Below are positions 17,056-28,090 of a stretch of DNA of 64,000 nt, piece by piece (position 1 is the stretch's first letter; every line of letters starts with the position of its first letter). The notes below the pieces were generated by a model. It did not search any database, had not been told where the DNA came from, and was given only the letters and a program-made list of their open reading frames with translations. The position numbers were made by a program, and so were the translations under genes. The stretch is taken from assembly GCF_016881065.1 (NCBI RefSeq), contig NZ_WXYN01000012.1, positions 248,001 through 312,000 of the forward strand, in the 5' to 3' direction. The stretch comes from Planococcus soli (GTDB taxonomy: Bacteria > Bacillota > Bacilli > Bacillales_A > Planococcaceae).

Positions 17056-18101
17056 TATTCGGTTTTAGCGTCAAGTTTTTTTACAATGAACGCCACAATC
17101 GGTGCAGCAATCAAAAGAATAAAGAACAGGCGGAACAATTGGAAGCCGGTGATTAGCGCTACATCTCCTCCGACCGCCAGCGCCGTAATGGCCATTTCTG
17201 CAATGCCGCCGGGGGCTGCGCTCAGGAAAAAGTCGAGAAATATGTATTCAGGCAGCCACTGTGCAAGAATCATCGCAATCAAAACTGTAAACCCAATGAG
17301 CAAAGCGTTGTTCAACACAATTGCGGCACCAAGCCGAAATGTCAGTTTTTCGCCGATCCCTTCCATCTGCAACCCGAGATTTGCACCAATGCACACTTGC
17401 GCGATGGCAATGAGCCAGTAAGGCATATCGATCAGGACATCGCCCGACATGGTCTGGACGACAGCCATCGTCAGGATCGGTGTCAGCAGTTCAGCAGCTG
17501 GAAAGCCGATCCGTTTCATTCCCATGAAAAGCACAACACCGACAACGAACGCCAACAAAAAAAGTGACGGCGAGAATGCGAATATCTGCTGCTCCATTTC
17601 TCCTGCGCCTCTGCCGTTCAAAAATATCGTCAAGAACGGCACGATTGTTACCACCATGAAAATCCGGATGGTCTGCATCATCGTCACAACGGTGATGTTT
17701 GCCGACGGAATGTCTTCAGCAAGAACGACCATCTGTGCCAGTCCGCCCGGAATCGAACCAAGCAGGCTCGTCGCCAAGCTTTCATTGACCATTCGCTTAA
17801 ACAACAGCCCGAGCCCAATTGACAGCGCAACGACTGAAACAGTCATAAATGCCATATACGGCAAATCCACTGCCATCAACAACACCGCATCCCTCGTAAA
17901 CGACGAACCGATCTGAATGCCCAGCATCACAAGTCCCGCTGTCCGCAAAATTTTCGGCCAGTACAAAGGAATTTTCGTGAATTGATTGACCAACAATAAA
18001 GCAAACATCGGTCCAAGCAGCCACGGCAGGAACATGCCGATCGCTTCAAACAGCGCTCCCGCTGCTGTTGCAATAATGGCGGTCAGTATAAACGCCCTCA
18101 C
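17052..18101 (-). CDS. AbrB-family membrane protein (putative transporter)
   Basis: A 349-residue integral membrane protein with about ten hydrophobic segments arranged as two similar halves. Each half carries the family signature: FLPWLLGPMFALLL with GSIPGGLAQM in the first, and FFLSAAPGGIAEMAITAL in the second. This is the AbrB/ammonia-monooxygenase-like family of predicted transporters, unrelated to the DNA-binding AbrB; the substrate is unknown. The start is taken as GTG at 18101, with AGAGGG 6 nt upstream; an ATG two codons earlier is the alternative. In B. subtilis this position between hemL and valS is taken by spoVID and ysxE. Confidence 0.85.
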   Translation of the reverse strand: MRAFILTAIIATAAGALFEAIGMFLPWLLGPMFALLLVNQFTKIPLYWPKILRTAGLVMLGIQIGSSFTRDAVLLMAVDLPYMAFMTVSVVALSIGLGLLFKRMVNESLATSLLGSIPGGLAQMVVLAEDIPSANITVVTMMQTIRIFMVVTIVPFLTIFLNGRGAGEMEQQIFAFSPSLFLLAFVVGVVLFMGMKRIGFPAAELLTPILTMAVVQTMSGDVLIDMPYWLIAIAQVCIGANLGLQMEGIGEKLTFRLGAAIVLNNALLIGFTVLIAMILAQWLPEYIFLDFFLSAAPGGIAEMAITALAVGGDVALITGFQLFRLFFILLIAAPIVAFIVKKLDAKTEY

Positions 18102-18212
18102 AGTCATCCCTCTTTTCCACGTGCCATTAGTTCTTTCTATGTTACACGAAATAACAAAGTATATGTGCGGTGAGAGAAATTTCATGATTTTCCGCTCTCC
18201 GTTAATGAGTCC

Positions 18213-18246
18213 ATAAAAAATAAGGCACCCAAAAAATCGGATGCCT
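18213..18246 (-). terminator. terminator of the hem operon
   Basis: AGGCATCC (18246-18239) pairs with GGGTGCCT (18230-18223) on the minus strand with one mismatch, followed by a T-rich run, 11 nt after the hemL stop. Confidence 0.8.
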
Positions 18247-18256
18247 CTTTTCTATA

Positions 18257-19543
18257 TTAGCGTGCCAGTTTAGCAAATACGGCATGGAATGCTTCTACGG
18301 TTTTTGCAATATGCTCTTCCGTGTGGGCAGTCGATAGGAACATGCCTTCAAACTGGGACGGCGGCAAGAAGATGCCTTCTTCTGCCATCAACCGATAGTA
18401 ATCCGCAAACAAATCGGTGTCCGAAGTTTTCGCAGTTTCAAAATCAACCACGTCTTCGTTGGTGAAGAAGAAACCAATCATCGAACCGGCGCGGTTAACA
18501 GTATGCGGGATGTTGTATTTCGTCGCTGCTTCCCGGAATCCTTTTTCCAGCTGGTCGCCGCGTTCAATGAACACGTCGTAGCTTTCTTCTGTCAAACGGG
18601 ACAAGGTTTCGAAACCTGCGCGCATAGCGAGCGGATTGCCGGACAACGTGCCTGCCTGGTAAATCGAACCGCTTGGTGCCACTTGCTGCATGATTTCACG
18701 CTTGCCGCCGAATGCGCCAACCGGCAGTCCGCCTCCGATAACTTTGCCGAGGCATGTCATATCAGGCGTAACACCGAAATAGCCTTGTGCGCAATTATAG
18801 CCGACACGGAAACCGGTCATGACTTCATCAAAAATAAGAACGGTGCCGTTTTCATGCGTCAAGTTGCGGAGTTCCGTCAAAAAGCCCTCATTTGGCGGCA
18901 CAACGCCCATATTGCCGGCAACCGGTTCTACAATAACTGCAGCCAGATCGTCGCCGAACTCCTGAAACGCCAATCGAAGGCTTTCAAGGTCGTTGTATGG
19001 AACCGTTATGGTGTTTTTCGCAATCGATGCTGGAACCCCTGGTGAATCAGGCAAGCCCAAAGTCGCAACGCCTGAACCAGCTTTGATCAACAGGCTGTCG
19101 CCGTGCCCGTGGTAGCAGCCTTCAAACTTCAGGATTTTGTCGCGTCCGGTATAGCCGCGCGCCACGCGCAAAGCGCTCATCGTCGCTTCCGTACCAGAAG
19201 ATACCATACGTACCATTTCGATCGATGGAACACGTTCCATGACCAGTTTCGCCATCGTGTTTTCAAGTTCAGTCGGCGCGCCGAAAGATGTGCCAAGCGC
19301 CGCTGTTTCCTGAATCGCTTTGACCACTTCCGGATGGGCATGGCCCAAAATCAGCGGGCCCCAGGACAAAACGTAATCGATGTAGGTATTGCCGTCTATA
19401 TCCGTAATGGTCGCTCCGCTGCCGGATTGCATGAAAATCGGATCCATGTTGACCGATTTAAAGGCACGGACCGGGCTGTTGACGCCGCCCGGCATCAGTT
19501 TTTTTGCTTCAGTGAATGCTGCCAATGATTTTTCGTATGTCAT
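18257..19543 (-). CDS. hemL: glutamate-1-semialdehyde 2,1-aminomutase
   Basis: A 428-residue PLP enzyme converting glutamate-1-semialdehyde to 5-aminolevulinate. The signature runs NSPVRAF near 20, [20 protein letters not shown] near 115, the PLP aspartate in [11 protein letters not shown] near 240 and the Schiff-base lysine in [18 protein letters not shown] near 265. It is the last gene of hemAXCDBL; its ATG overlaps the hemB stop (ATGA). Confidence 0.97.
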   Translation of the reverse strand: MTYEKSLAAFTEAKKLMPGGVNSPVRAFKSVNMDPIFMQSGSGATITDIDGNTYIDYVLSWGPLILGHAHPEVVKAIQETAALGTSFGAPTELENTMAKLVMERVPSIEMVRMVSSGTEATMSALRVARGYTGRDKILKFEGCYHGHGDSLLIKAGSGVATLGLPDSPGVPASIAKNTITVPYNDLESLRLAFQEFGDDLAAVIVEPVAGNMGVVPPNEGFLTELRNLTHENGTVLIFDEVMTGFRVGYNCAQGYFGVTPDMTCLGKVIGGGLPVGAFGGKREIMQQVAPSGSIYQAGTLSGNPLAMRAGFETLSRLTEESYDVFIERGDQLEKGFREAATKYNIPHTVNRAGSMIGFFFTNEDVVDFETAKTSDTDLFADYYRLMAEEGIFLPPSQFEGMFLSTAHTEEHIAKTVEAFHAVFAKLAR

Positions 19544-20523
19544 TTAGTTCCCTCCAACCAGCGTGCTGCATCTTTCGCGTGATAGGTCATTACAATATCC
19601 GCTCCAGCGCGCTTCATGCTAAGTAATGTTTCAAGAACAATTTTCTCTTCATCGATCCAGCCATTTGCTGCGGCCGCTTTAACCATCGCGTACTCGCCTG
19701 ATACGTTGTAGGCAACGATCGGAATATCAAAATTATCCCGGACTTCACGGATGATGTCCAAATAAGACAGAGCCGGTTTAACGATCATGAAATCTGCGCC
19801 TTCCTGAATATCAGAAGTTGCTTCCCGCAAAGCTTCCATGCGGTTAGCCGGATCCATCTGATACGTTTTGCGGTCTCCGAATTGAGGCGTTGAGTGAGCC
19901 GCTTCACGGAACGGTCCGTAGTAAGCGGAAGAATATTTAACGCCATAGGACATAATCGGCGTATTTTCAAAACCGGCCTGGTCCAACCCGTAGCGGATTG
20001 CCGCAACAAAGCCATCCATCATGTTCGATGGTGCAATAATGTCAGCTCCTGCTTTTGCCTGTGAAACAGCAGTGCGCGCCAACAGATCAAGTGATTCATC
20101 GTTCAAGATAACGCCATTTTCAATAACGCCGCAATGGCCGTGGTCTGTGTATTGGCATAGGCATGTATCAGCAATGACCACTAGCTCAGGATGGTGCTCT
20201 TTTGCAAAACGAATCGCTTCCTGGGTAATGCCATGGTCGTGATACGCTTGTGAGCCGACTGCATCTTTTTCATTTGGTACACCGAAAAGAATGACCGAAG
20301 GAATTCCAAGGCCAACGACTTCATCGAGTTCTTCGCCCAGTTTATCCAGTGAATAATGGAAAACACCCGGCATGGATGAAATCTCGTGTTTGATGTTTTC
20401 ACCTTCGACCACAAAAATCGGATAAATAAAATCCTCTTTATGTAAGCTCGTTTCGCGGACCATTGACCGGATATTGGCTGAACCGCGTAAACGGCGGTGA
20501 CGGTTAAAATTCAATTCTTTCAT
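19540..20523 (-). CDS. hemB: porphobilinogen synthase (5-aminolevulinate dehydratase)
   Basis: A 327-residue enzyme condensing two 5-aminolevulinates. Zinc-site cysteines appear in [14 protein letters not shown] near 118-130. The two active-site lysines lie in [16 protein letters not shown] near 195 and [11 protein letters not shown] near 250. Length is typical. It starts by ATGA overlap with the hemD end and its own stop overlaps hemL, so the three are co-translated. Confidence 0.97.
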   Translation of the reverse strand: MKELNFNRHRRLRGSANIRSMVRETSLHKEDFIYPIFVVEGENIKHEISSMPGVFHYSLDKLGEELDEVVGLGIPSVILFGVPNEKDAVGSQAYHDHGITQEAIRFAKEHHPELVVIADTCLCQYTDHGHCGVIENGVILNDESLDLLARTAVSQAKAGADIIAPSNMMDGFVAAIRYGLDQAGFENTPIMSYGVKYSSAYYGPFREAAHSTPQFGDRKTYQMDPANRMEALREATSDIQEGADFMIVKPALSYLDIIREVRDNFDIPIVAYNVSGEYAMVKAAAANGWIDEEKIVLETLLSMKRAGADIVMTYHAKDAARWLEGTK

Positions 20524-21221
20524 TTCGACAAACTTCCTTTCGCTATTTCATTGATAACTTCTATATAGGTATATTTCTTTGGAGTAAAATCGACTGTTCC
20601 GCCGATTGCCTGAATGGCGTTCTGCGTTACGTGGCCAATGGCAGCAGTGCGGATATTCGACCAGTCGCCTCCCGCCTGCCGGTATGCCGACACGGCAGAA
20701 GGACTGGCAAAAAGAATGGTGACGTCTTTTAGCAGCACCAGTTTCCTAGCGTTTTCCATGTTCAGGACCGTATCATAGACCGTCCATTCATCCACTTGCA
20801 TCGGCATGGAAGCAATGGTGTTTTTCGCCAAAGATCCTTTGATGAACAAGCATTTGGAATTCCCTGCAATTGCGGGAAACTCCTGGATAAAATGGTCGGC
20901 ACTGAAGACCTTCGGGATGAAATCCGGCGCGTAGCCATGCTGCTGCAAAACCGCAGCCGTCTGATCTCCAACCGCGGCAATCTTTGCTCCTACGGTTTCA
21001 TGAAGCTGGCAAAATGCCTGGGCACTGGTGCGGCTTGTAAAAATCAGCCAGTCGTAGCTGTTAAAGTCAGGCTTTTCCGACTGGCGGATGGATGTTGTTA
21101 CAAGCGGAAAATAAAGCGTCTTCGCTCCCAGCGATTGTGCATGGCGGACCGCTTCTGCCGGTTCTCTTGATCCGGTGAAAACAACAGTTTCGCCTTCAAG
21201 CAGTGGCTTTTCCTTAGACAT
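20520..21221 (-). CDS. hemD: uroporphyrinogen-III synthase
   Basis: A 233-residue HemD-fold protein that cyclises hydroxymethylbilane with inversion of ring D. The sequence is poorly conserved, as is normal for the family, but the opening [20 protein letters not shown], the [14 protein letters not shown] segment near 58 and the C-terminal half [28 protein letters not shown] are recognisable. Its position between hemC and hemB confirms it. It overlaps hemC by 8 nt. Confidence 0.93.
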   Translation of the reverse strand: MSKEKPLLEGETVVFTGSREPAEAVRHAQSLGAKTLYFPLVTTSIRQSEKPDFNSYDWLIFTSRTSAQAFCQLHETVGAKIAAVGDQTAAVLQQHGYAPDFIPKVFSADHFIQEFPAIAGNSKCLFIKGSLAKNTIASMPMQVDEWTVYDTVLNMENARKLVLLKDVTILFASPSAVSAYRQAGGDWSNIRTAAIGHVTQNAIQAIGGTVDFTPKKYTYIEVINEIAKGSLSK

Positions 21222-22143
21222 TGCTCTCAGCTTTAACGCGCTGAATCAAATCATAGCCGCCCTGTGCGCTGATTTTCTCAGCAACAACTCGGCCGGCTTC
21301 GATCGGATCACGGCTGATTGATGTTTCCTTAAACACTTGATCTGCTTCCGGTGAAGAAATCAATCCTGTAAATGTAATTTCTCCATCCTTCACAGTTCCG
21401 TATCCTGCAATCGGCACTTGGCAGCTGCCATCCATGTCTCTCAGGAATTTGCGCTCTGCATTAACAGCCAATGCCGTTTCTTCGTGATTAAGTTTAGCCA
21501 GTACAGCTAAAAGTTCTTCGTCTTCTTCGCGGCATTCAATCCCTAACGCACCTTGCCCGATAGCTGGAAGGCATTCGTCAACTTCCAGGAATTCTGTCAC
21601 CAAATCATCTTTCCAGCCCATCCGCTTCAAACCGGCTGCTGCTAGAATGATGGCGTCAAAATCACCCGCTCTTAGTTTTGCAAGGCGCGTATCGATGTTT
21701 CCGCGAATCCATTGAATATCGAGGTCTGGACGCAACAGTAAAAGCTGTGAACTGCGGCGCAAACTGCTTGTTCCGACAACTGCTCCAACCGGAAGGTCCA
21801 ATAATTTCACATGGCCATTGGCAATGTACGCATCGCGCGGATCTTCACGCTCTGGAATACAGCCTATAGTTAGACTTTCAGGCAATACCGAAGGCATATC
21901 TTTCATGCTGTGGACAGCAAAATCGATTTCTTTATTAAATAGCGCCTGTTCGATTTCTTTGACGAAAAGACCTTTGCCGCCAACTTTTGATAGCATGACG
22001 TCAACAATGCGGTCGCCTTTAGTGACGATTTCCTTGATTTCAAACTCAAAAGGCGCTCCCGCCGCTTTTAACTTATCGATAAACTGGTTGGTTTGCGTCA
22101 ACGCCAGTTTGCTTCTTCTTGAACCTACAATAATTTTTCTCAA
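21214..22143 (-). CDS. hemC: hydroxymethylbilane synthase (porphobilinogen deaminase)
   Basis: A 309-residue enzyme building the linear tetrapyrrole. It starts [14 protein letters not shown], has HSMKDMPS near 78, the [11 protein letters not shown] motif near 148 and the dipyrromethane-cofactor cysteine in [13 protein letters not shown] near 240. Its length and the AAGLKRMGW substrate region match the family. The last codons overlap hemD. Confidence 0.97.
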   Translation of the reverse strand: MRKIIVGSRRSKLALTQTNQFIDKLKAAGAPFEFEIKEIVTKGDRIVDVMLSKVGGKGLFVKEIEQALFNKEIDFAVHSMKDMPSVLPESLTIGCIPEREDPRDAYIANGHVKLLDLPVGAVVGTSSLRRSSQLLLLRPDLDIQWIRGNIDTRLAKLRAGDFDAIILAAAGLKRMGWKDDLVTEFLEVDECLPAIGQGALGIECREEDEELLAVLAKLNHEETALAVNAERKFLRDMDGSCQVPIAGYGTVKDGEITFTGLISSPEADQVFKETSISRDPIEAGRVVAEKISAQGGYDLIQRVKAESNV

Positions 22144-22161
22144 AATAAATCCTACCTTTCT

Positions 22162-22992
22162 TTAATACCAAAAATGAAATTCAGATAATCGGCTGCCTAA
22201 AAAGAAATTGATCAGCAGCAATAAAAATGCATATGCATGGGCCAGCGCATAATTCATGCCGTTTAATGAACCCTTGCGATGCCACCATAGGATAAAGCTG
22301 TAAACAACCAGGAGGATGAACGAACCGATAATCTTCATGTCGAGCAATGAAAATTCTGCAAGGGATATATAAGCCCATTGCAGCCCGAGAACGAGCGACA
22401 CGAACAGCAGCGAAATGCCGACAAGGATGGAAATTGTCATAAACTGCTGGGTTTGGCCGAGTGATGGCAGATTGCTCCATTGTTTTGTCCACTTTTTCTG
22501 CTTCAGCATCCGGTAAAGAATCATGTGAAGCACCGAAAAGACAAACGACAAAGAAAAAGCCACGTACGACAAGATCGCGAAGCTGATGTGGATGAACAAT
22601 AGCTCCGACACCAGCGCTTCCCCGACAGGAGAGCGTTCGATCTGAACCGGCGCAAATGTATGGATCGTCATAAAGATAAATCCGATAATGTTGATAAAAA
22701 ATACAGCAAAATCAAAGCTGTAAAAAATACGCAGGACGAGCGACAGCGTCACCAACAGCCAGGCATAAAAATAAATGCCTTCAAACAAGGTCAATATCGG
22801 GAACCGCTGGGTCTCAAAAATGTACAGACCCAAAAATATCGTTTGCAATACCCAGACAATGCCGAGCAGTGACATGGCGATCCGGCTAGCTCTTTTTTCT
22901 TTATATAAGTAATCTATAAAATAAAAAACAAGGCTGACAGCATATAGAATAACCATAGCTTCGTGCAGCCTTGCCATTGTTATATCAGCCAT
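22162..22992 (-). CDS. hemX: HemX-type membrane protein (cytochrome c assembly family)
   Basis: A 276-residue protein with eight hydrophobic segments and a CcsA/CcmC-like core (ILSYVAFSLSFVFSVLHMILY, LGLQWAYISL), as in B. subtilis HemX, which modulates glutamyl-tRNA reductase abundance. The start is ATG at 22992, with AAGGGG just upstream; earlier ATGs up to 23046 have no site. It lies between hemA and hemC as in B. subtilis. Role in haem regulation is by homology and position. Confidence 0.88.
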   Translation of the reverse strand: MADITMARLHEAMVILYAVSLVFYFIDYLYKEKRASRIAMSLLGIVWVLQTIFLGLYIFETQRFPILTLFEGIYFYAWLLVTLSLVLRIFYSFDFAVFFINIIGFIFMTIHTFAPVQIERSPVGEALVSELLFIHISFAILSYVAFSLSFVFSVLHMILYRMLKQKKWTKQWSNLPSLGQTQQFMTISILVGISLLFVSLVLGLQWAYISLAEFSLLDMKIIGSFILLVVYSFILWWHRKGSLNGMNYALAHAYAFLLLLINFFLGSRLSEFHFWY

Positions 22993-23076
22993 CCCATTCC
23001 CCTTCGTTTCCATAGTTAAAGGCGTTTCGTCTCTACATTTTAACATATAGAATCGAAAACGCCTCTTTAAGAAAGC

Positions 23077-24450
23077 TTAAAATGAATATCCGGGAGCTTT
23101 AGTTGTTGATTGCTGGGTTTGAAGAACGGCTTTATCCGTTTTCTGTTGCGTTGCTTTTGATTGTTTTGCAATTTCCTGTTCCACTTCATCTTCGATTCCG
23201 AAGATTTGCATGAACAACTCCAATTGCTCGCGGGATTTAGGCGCTCCGCCCATTTCCTTTGCTTGCAGAATCGGATCTTTCAACAATTGATTGATGATCG
23301 ATTTCGTATGTTTGTTCAAAATTTTCTTTTCGCGGTCAGTCAGATCTGGCATTTTGTTTTCAATGCTCGCCATTGTCTCAGCCTGAATGCCAAGTGCTTT
23401 TTGGCGAAGCGCAGAAATTACTGGTACAACGCCAAGCGTCGTCAGCCAGTCGTTAAACTGGATAGCTTCCTGGTCAATCATGGTCATGATTTGGCCAGCT
23501 GCGCGTTCACGCTCTGCCAGGTTCGCTTCCACAATTCCTTGCATGTCGTCGATGTCATATAAGAAAACGCTCTGCAAGTCACCAATTCGTGGATCCATAT
23601 CACGCGGTACGGCGATGTCCACCATAAACAAAGGCTTGCCTTTGCGAAGCTTTTCAACATACTGCATCAATTCAAAATCAATGACAAAGTCAGCTGAACC
23701 CGTAGATGAAATGAGGATATCCGCTTCAAGCAATGCGCATTGCAATTGGTTTAACGGTTTCGCGTTGCCGCCGAATTTATCCGCAAGCAGTTCTGCTTTC
23801 TCAAATGTACGGTTAATCACCGTAATTCGATCAGCACCGCTGCCTTGTAAGTTTTTAATCGCCAATTCACCCATTTTGCCGGCGCCTAAAATGACGACGC
23901 TTTTGTTTTTAAGCGTGCCAAAAATCTTCTTGCCGAGTTCAACCGCTGCGTACGATACAGATACCGCGTTTTCACCAATGGCCGTTTCGGAATGCGCTCG
24001 TTTTGCCAACGTTACGGCCTGTTTGAACAGTTGATTGAACACTGTTCCAGTGGTGCCGTATTCCTGGCCTGCAAGAAAGCTGCTTTTCACTTGTCCTAAA
24101 ATTTGTGTTTCGCCCAGAACCATCGAATCGATGCCGGCCGTTACACGGAATAAGTGCTCGATTGCTTTGTCCTGCTCATAGACAAATAAGTACTGCGAAA
24201 TCGCTTCTTGTGGGAGGCCAAAATAATCGGCAAGAAACTGCTTCACATAATACTTGCCTGTGTGAAGCTGATCCACCACCGCATAGATCTCCGTCCGGTT
24301 GCACGTAGATACGATGACGTTTTCCAATATGCTTTTTTGTTCTTTTAGCGCCTGCATCGCCTGTGGCAGCTCATTTTCAATAAATGACAGCTTTTCACGG
24401 ATCTCCACAGGTGCAGAGCGATAATTCACCCCAACTACTAAAGTATGCAT
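23077..24450 (-). CDS. hemA: glutamyl-tRNA reductase
   Basis: A 457-residue enzyme making the first committed haem precursor from Glu-tRNA. The catalytic cysteine is in [13 protein letters not shown] near residue 50; [12 protein letters not shown]-like sequence ([16 protein letters not shown]) lies near 110; the NADPH loop [12 protein letters not shown] lies near 190; a dimerisation helix follows. The C-terminal 30 residues (rich in Gln, Thr and Lys) are a lineage-specific tail. First gene of the hem operon. A candidate -10 TATACT lies about 50 nt upstream but no clear -35. Confidence 0.97.
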   Translation of the reverse strand: MHTLVVGVNYRSAPVEIREKLSFIENELPQAMQALKEQKSILENVIVSTCNRTEIYAVVDQLHTGKYYVKQFLADYFGLPQEAISQYLFVYEQDKAIEHLFRVTAGIDSMVLGETQILGQVKSSFLAGQEYGTTGTVFNQLFKQAVTLAKRAHSETAIGENAVSVSYAAVELGKKIFGTLKNKSVVILGAGKMGELAIKNLQGSGADRITVINRTFEKAELLADKFGGNAKPLNQLQCALLEADILISSTGSADFVIDFELMQYVEKLRKGKPLFMVDIAVPRDMDPRIGDLQSVFLYDIDDMQGIVEANLAERERAAGQIMTMIDQEAIQFNDWLTTLGVVPVISALRQKALGIQAETMASIENKMPDLTDREKKILNKHTKSIINQLLKDPILQAKEMGGAPKSREQLELFMQIFGIEDEVEQEIAKQSKATQQKTDKAVLQTQQSTTKAPGYSF

Positions 24451-24644
24451 GGGTACAAAACACCTTTCCCGGTCAATATTTCATATAAACTTAGTATACC
24501 ACTTATCATCTTTAATATGCTTTTGAAATTGTGAACAAGACATGAATATAACGCTTATTTATAATTATTATAATCTAATACTAGCAAAGGTGTTTCGGGT
24601 CTACAAGTATAACGCTCTTAGTCGGAATTGCCTGTTAACTTACG

Positions 24645-24735
24645 CGTTGCAGTGTGAAGAATTCGCTCCCTGCGGGGTCTCCTTAATGTCGCTTCACTGC
24701 TCCATCAGCAGTCGCCGCCTTGCACTCCTTCTTAT
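24645..24735. repeat. degenerate Bacillales-type repeat (family R4)
   Basis: Contains TTCGCTCCCTGCGGGG, then TCGCCGCCTTGCACTCCTT. I recall this order of blocks from intergenic repeats of many Bacillales. GCAGTGTGAAG and CTTCACTGC form an imperfect outer stem. It looks like a decayed single copy. Confidence 0.45.
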
Positions 24736-24955
24736 AAGCAACGTCACGTAATAAGACATTAGATTTTTCTAAGTAAGATTATTACATAAGTTGAACTAAT
24801 AATCCTCACCTGTCGATAGACCGCAAAACAGCTGCTAATGCTCACGCTCCAGATTCTCAGTCATCACCCTTTACAAAAGAGGCACAGGAATTTTGCTCCA
24901 CATACTTTGGAATCGCACTGAAAAAACAAACTCTCTCTTTAATTTAGAAAAATCT

Positions 24956-25053
24956 CTTAGCGCCGGCGCGTCCAAGGGGTAGCTGAAGCAGGAAGACTGG
25001 CGTTGTTCAGCCAGGCTTATTGCGTGAAGCATCCCCAAAGCGACCGAAGCGGT
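24956..25053 (+). repeat. GC-rich intergenic repeat family R1, copy B
   Basis: Starts CTTAGCGCCGGCGCGTCC, as copy C does, continues with GAAGCAGGAAGACTGGCG and ends CCCAAAGCG followed by CCGAAGCGGT. About three quarters of positions agree with copies A and C by eye. It lies between engB and the hem operon. Confidence 0.75.
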
Positions 25054-25148
25054 ATATTAAGTGATGATTTTCAGATTCAGCTTTATTGTAATAAAAACGT
25101 CAGAAGATATGCAGCAAACCAACAGAACACCGAGCAGAATTTTTATTT

Positions 25149-25177
25149 AAAAAAAGCACAACCCGAAGGCTGCGCTT
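25149..25177 (-). terminator. engB terminator
   Basis: On the minus strand AAGCGCAGCC, a TTCG loop and GGTTGTGCTT followed by a T-run, starting 8 nt after the engB stop. The stem includes two G-T pairs. Confidence 0.85.
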
Positions 25178-25184
25178 AAGTTTA

Positions 25185-25766
25185 TTACATTCTGCTTTCG
25201 ATTTCTTGCCATGCTTCGTCTTTGCCCAGGCCGGTTTCGGATGAGAAGACGATCAATGGATCGGATTTGTCCATATCCAAAGTTGTGCGGACAATCTTCT
25301 TGTGCTTGTCCCATTTTCCTTTTGGAATTTTATCCGCTTTGGTCGCGATGATGATGCATGGAATTTCAAAATGTTTCATGAAATCATACATAGCCACATC
25401 GTCTTTGCTTGGCGGGTGGCGCAAATCAACGATCTGAATAACAGCGCGCAATGGCTCGCGGTCTGTAATATAGCGTTCGATCATCTTGCCCCATGCTTCG
25501 CGTTCGCTTTTTGATACTTTGGCATAGCCGTATCCAGGAACGTCGACATAGAACAGCTTTTCTTCGATTTTATAGAAGTTTAACGTCTGTGTCTTGCCGG
25601 GTTTGGATGAAATGCGGGCCATGCTTTTGCGGCCGATCATTTTGTTGATGAAAGACGATTTGCCGACGTTTGACCGTCCGGCTAAAGCGAATTCCGGCAG
25701 GCCGTCTTCCGGATACTGGTCTGGACGGACGGCGCTGATAACTAGTTCTACATTATTAACTTTCAT
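25185..25766 (-). CDS. engB: ribosome-assembly GTPase EngB/YsxC
   Basis: A 193-residue TrmE-Era-EngA-like GTPase needed for late 50S subunit assembly. Motifs: G1 [10 protein letters not shown] near 32, G2 [10 protein letters not shown]3 [10 protein letters not shown] near 73, G4 [10 protein letters not shown] near 142 and the G5-like FSSETGLG. The length is standard. Its ATG overlaps the lon stop (ATGA), an arrangement shared with B. subtilis lonA-ysxC. Confidence 0.96.
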   Translation of the reverse strand: MKVNNVELVISAVRPDQYPEDGLPEFALAGRSNVGKSSFINKMIGRKSMARISSKPGKTQTLNFYKIEEKLFYVDVPGYGYAKVSKSEREAWGKMIERYITDREPLRAVIQIVDLRHPPSKDDVAMYDFMKHFEIPCIIIATKADKIPKGKWDKHKKIVRTTLDMDKSDPLIVFSSETGLGKDEAWQEIESRM

Positions 25767-28090
25767 TCATTTTCTCCTTCCAAGGCAATTTCCAATGCCT
25801 CGTCTGCTTGAGAGACCAGTTTAAAGGTCAGTTCTTCACGGATGGTTTCTGGGATATCTTCCAAATCCCGCTCGTTATCAAGCGGCAGGATGATGGTCTT
25901 CAAGCCGGCACGGTGAGCACTCAAGGTTTTCTCTTTGATTCCACCAATTGGCAAGACACGTCCGCGGAGTGTGATTTCACCCGTCATACCGACTTCACGG
26001 CGGATCGGGCGTTTGGTCAAAGCGGACACCAAGGCTGTTGCGATGGTGATCCCCGCTGAAGGGCCGTCTTTTGGAACGGCGCCTTCTGGAACGTGGATGT
26101 GGATATCATGCGACTCGTGGAAATTAGGGTCAATCCCAAGCGATTCGGCACGCGCACGGACAAACGACAAAGCGGTCTGTGCAGATTCCTTCATGACATC
26201 ACCCAGTTTACCTGTTAACTGCAGTTTGCCTTTACCGGCTGACAGAGAAACTTCGATCTGAAGGGTATCTCCCCCGACTGTTGTGTAGGCAAGCCCTGTA
26301 GCGACACCAATCTGGTTTTCTGTTTCGGCCATGCCGTAACGGAATTTGCGTTTGCCTAAGTAAGATTCAACTTCCTCTGCCCCGACGGTGACCTGCTCTT
26401 TCTCTTTCGAAATAATCTGTTTGGTCACTTTTCGGCAAATAGAAGCGATTTGGCGTTCTAGCCCGCGGACACCAGCTTCGCGCGTATAGTAGCGGACGAT
26501 GTTGAGCAGCGCTTCGTCTTCAAACTGCAATTGCTCATCCGTCAATCCATGCTCTTTTAATTGCTTTGGTGCCAAATGGTTTTTGGCAATCATCTGTTTT
26601 TCAACTTCCGTATAACCGGCAATCGAAATGACTTCCATGCGGTCGCGCAATGGTCCGGGAATCGATCCCAAATCATTCGCTGTGGCAATGAAAAGCACAT
26701 TCGACAGATCATAGGTTTCTTCAACATAATGGTCGCTGAATGAATTATTTTGTTCCGGATCCAATACTTCCAGCATTGCCGAAGAAGGATCGCCACGGAA
26801 ATCATTCGACATCTTATCAATTTCATCCAATAGGAACACCGGATTTACTGTTCCGGCTTTTTTCATTCCTTGAATGATCCGGCCTGGCATCGCACCGACA
26901 TACGTACGGCGATGGCCACGGATTTCCGATTCATCACGGACGCCGCCGAGGGACACGCGGACAAAGTTGCGGTCCAACGATTCCGCAATCGATTTTGCCA
27001 ATGACGTTTTACCGACACCCGGAGGCCCAACTAGACAAAGAATCGGTCCACGCAAGGAATTGGTCATCTGTTGGACAGCCAAATATTCCAGAACGCGTTC
27101 TTTGACGCTTTCCAATCCATCGTGATCGCGATCCAATACTTCTTCAGCGTATTTGATATCCAGACGGTCTTCTGTCGATTCTGACCATGGAATCGTTACG
27201 AGCCACTCGATATAGTTGCGAATAATGCCGCTTTCTGCAGCTGCAGAAGGCAGTTTTTCATAGCGGTCTAGCTCTTTCAGAGCCATTTTCTCAGTGGATT
27301 CAGGCATTTTTGCATCTTCAATCCGCTTTTTCAAGTCGACCACTTCAGCTGATTTCCCGTCTTTGTCGCCAAGTTCGGTTTGAATCGCCTTCATCTGCTC
27401 GCGCAAATAAAACTCTTTTTGTGTTTGTTCCATCGCTTTTTTGACACGAAGGTTGATCCGTTTTTCCAGATCCACTACTTCCTGCTCACTGTGCAGACGG
27501 GTGATCAGCAGTTCCAGGCGTTTGCTGATATCAAACATTTCCAGCACTTCCTGCTTGGCAGCCACTTTCATCGAAAGATGGGAAGCCACCATGTCCGCCA
27601 ATCGGCCCGGCTCTTCAATATCCGCTACCGTGTTATACGTTTCGGTTGTGACTTTTTTCGAGCTCTTGGCATAATTCTCAAAATGCTCCAACAATAAACG
27701 CATCAGGGCATCTTGCTCTGCGTCTCTTTCTGTTTCATCCGGGAATGAAGTCACTTCAACAACCGTATAATTGTCAGCTTCTTCGTAATTCTTCATCTGT
27801 CCCCGTTCCAAACCTTCAACTAGTACGCGGATTGTGCCGTTCGGCAATTTCAACATCTGTTTGACGTATGCCAAGGTGCCGATTTTGTGAAGATCGTCTT
27901 TTTCAGGCTGCTCCGTGCTCATATCTTTTTGGGTCGCCAAAAAGACGATATTGTCTTCCAGCAATGCCTGTTCCAACGCAGCCACAGATCGTTCACGGCC
28001 GACATCTATATGCAGCACCATCGTCGGGAAAACAAGAAGTCCTCGCAACGGCAATAATGGAACGCTTTTCGTTACTTTTTTCTTAGCCAT
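25763..28090 (-). CDS. lon: ATP-dependent Lon protease
   Basis: A 775-residue LonA protease. The N-terminal LON substrate domain is about 1-210, then a coiled region, AAA+ ATPase (Walker [16 protein letters not shown] near 355, Walker [12 protein letters not shown]), and the C-terminal serine-lysine protease domain with catalytic Ser in KDGPSAGIT near 678 and Lys in [10 protein letters not shown] near 720. The start is ATG at 28090 (GGAGGTGA upstream); an earlier ATG at 28123 is unsupported. Degrades misfolded and regulatory proteins. No lonB gene lies between lon and clpX, unlike B. subtilis. Confidence 0.97.
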   Translation of the reverse strand: MAKKKVTKSVPLLPLRGLLVFPTMVLHIDVGRERSVAALEQALLEDNIVFLATQKDMSTEQPEKDDLHKIGTLAYVKQMLKLPNGTIRVLVEGLERGQMKNYEEADNYTVVEVTSFPDETERDAEQDALMRLLLEHFENYAKSSKKVTTETYNTVADIEEPGRLADMVASHLSMKVAAKQEVLEMFDISKRLELLITRLHSEQEVVDLEKRINLRVKKAMEQTQKEFYLREQMKAIQTELGDKDGKSAEVVDLKKRIEDAKMPESTEKMALKELDRYEKLPSAAAESGIIRNYIEWLVTIPWSESTEDRLDIKYAEEVLDRDHDGLESVKERVLEYLAVQQMTNSLRGPILCLVGPPGVGKTSLAKSIAESLDRNFVRVSLGGVRDESEIRGHRRTYVGAMPGRIIQGMKKAGTVNPVFLLDEIDKMSNDFRGDPSSAMLEVLDPEQNNSFSDHYVEETYDLSNVLFIATANDLGSIPGPLRDRMEVISIAGYTEVEKQMIAKNHLAPKQLKEHGLTDEQLQFEDEALLNIVRYYTREAGVRGLERQIASICRKVTKQIISKEKEQVTVGAEEVESYLGKRKFRYGMAETENQIGVATGLAYTTVGGDTLQIEVSLSAGKGKLQLTGKLGDVMKESAQTALSFVRARAESLGIDPNFHESHDIHIHVPEGAVPKDGPSAGITIATALVSALTKRPIRREVGMTGEITLRGRVLPIGGIKEKTLSAHRAGLKTIILPLDNERDLEDIPETIREELTFKLVSQADEALEIALEGENE

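Larger units (their letters stand above)
24451..25148. other. 700-nt intergenic region with repeats, upstream of hemA
   Basis: There is no convincing gene. From left to right it holds the hemA promoter region (candidate TATACT near 24495), a degenerate Bacillales-type repeat (24645-24735), a perfect 12-bp inverted repeat 24761-24772 / 24944-24955, a stretch similar to the left flank of R1 copy C (AAGTTGAACTAAT at 24787-24799), then R1 copy B (24956-25053). It lies between the divergent-in-function but same-strand engB and hemA genes. Confidence 0.6.

Noticed and set aside
24542-24751. A 69-codon plus-strand frame upstream of hemA
   Set aside because: It runs through a degenerate intergenic repeat, has no ribosome site and resembles no family.
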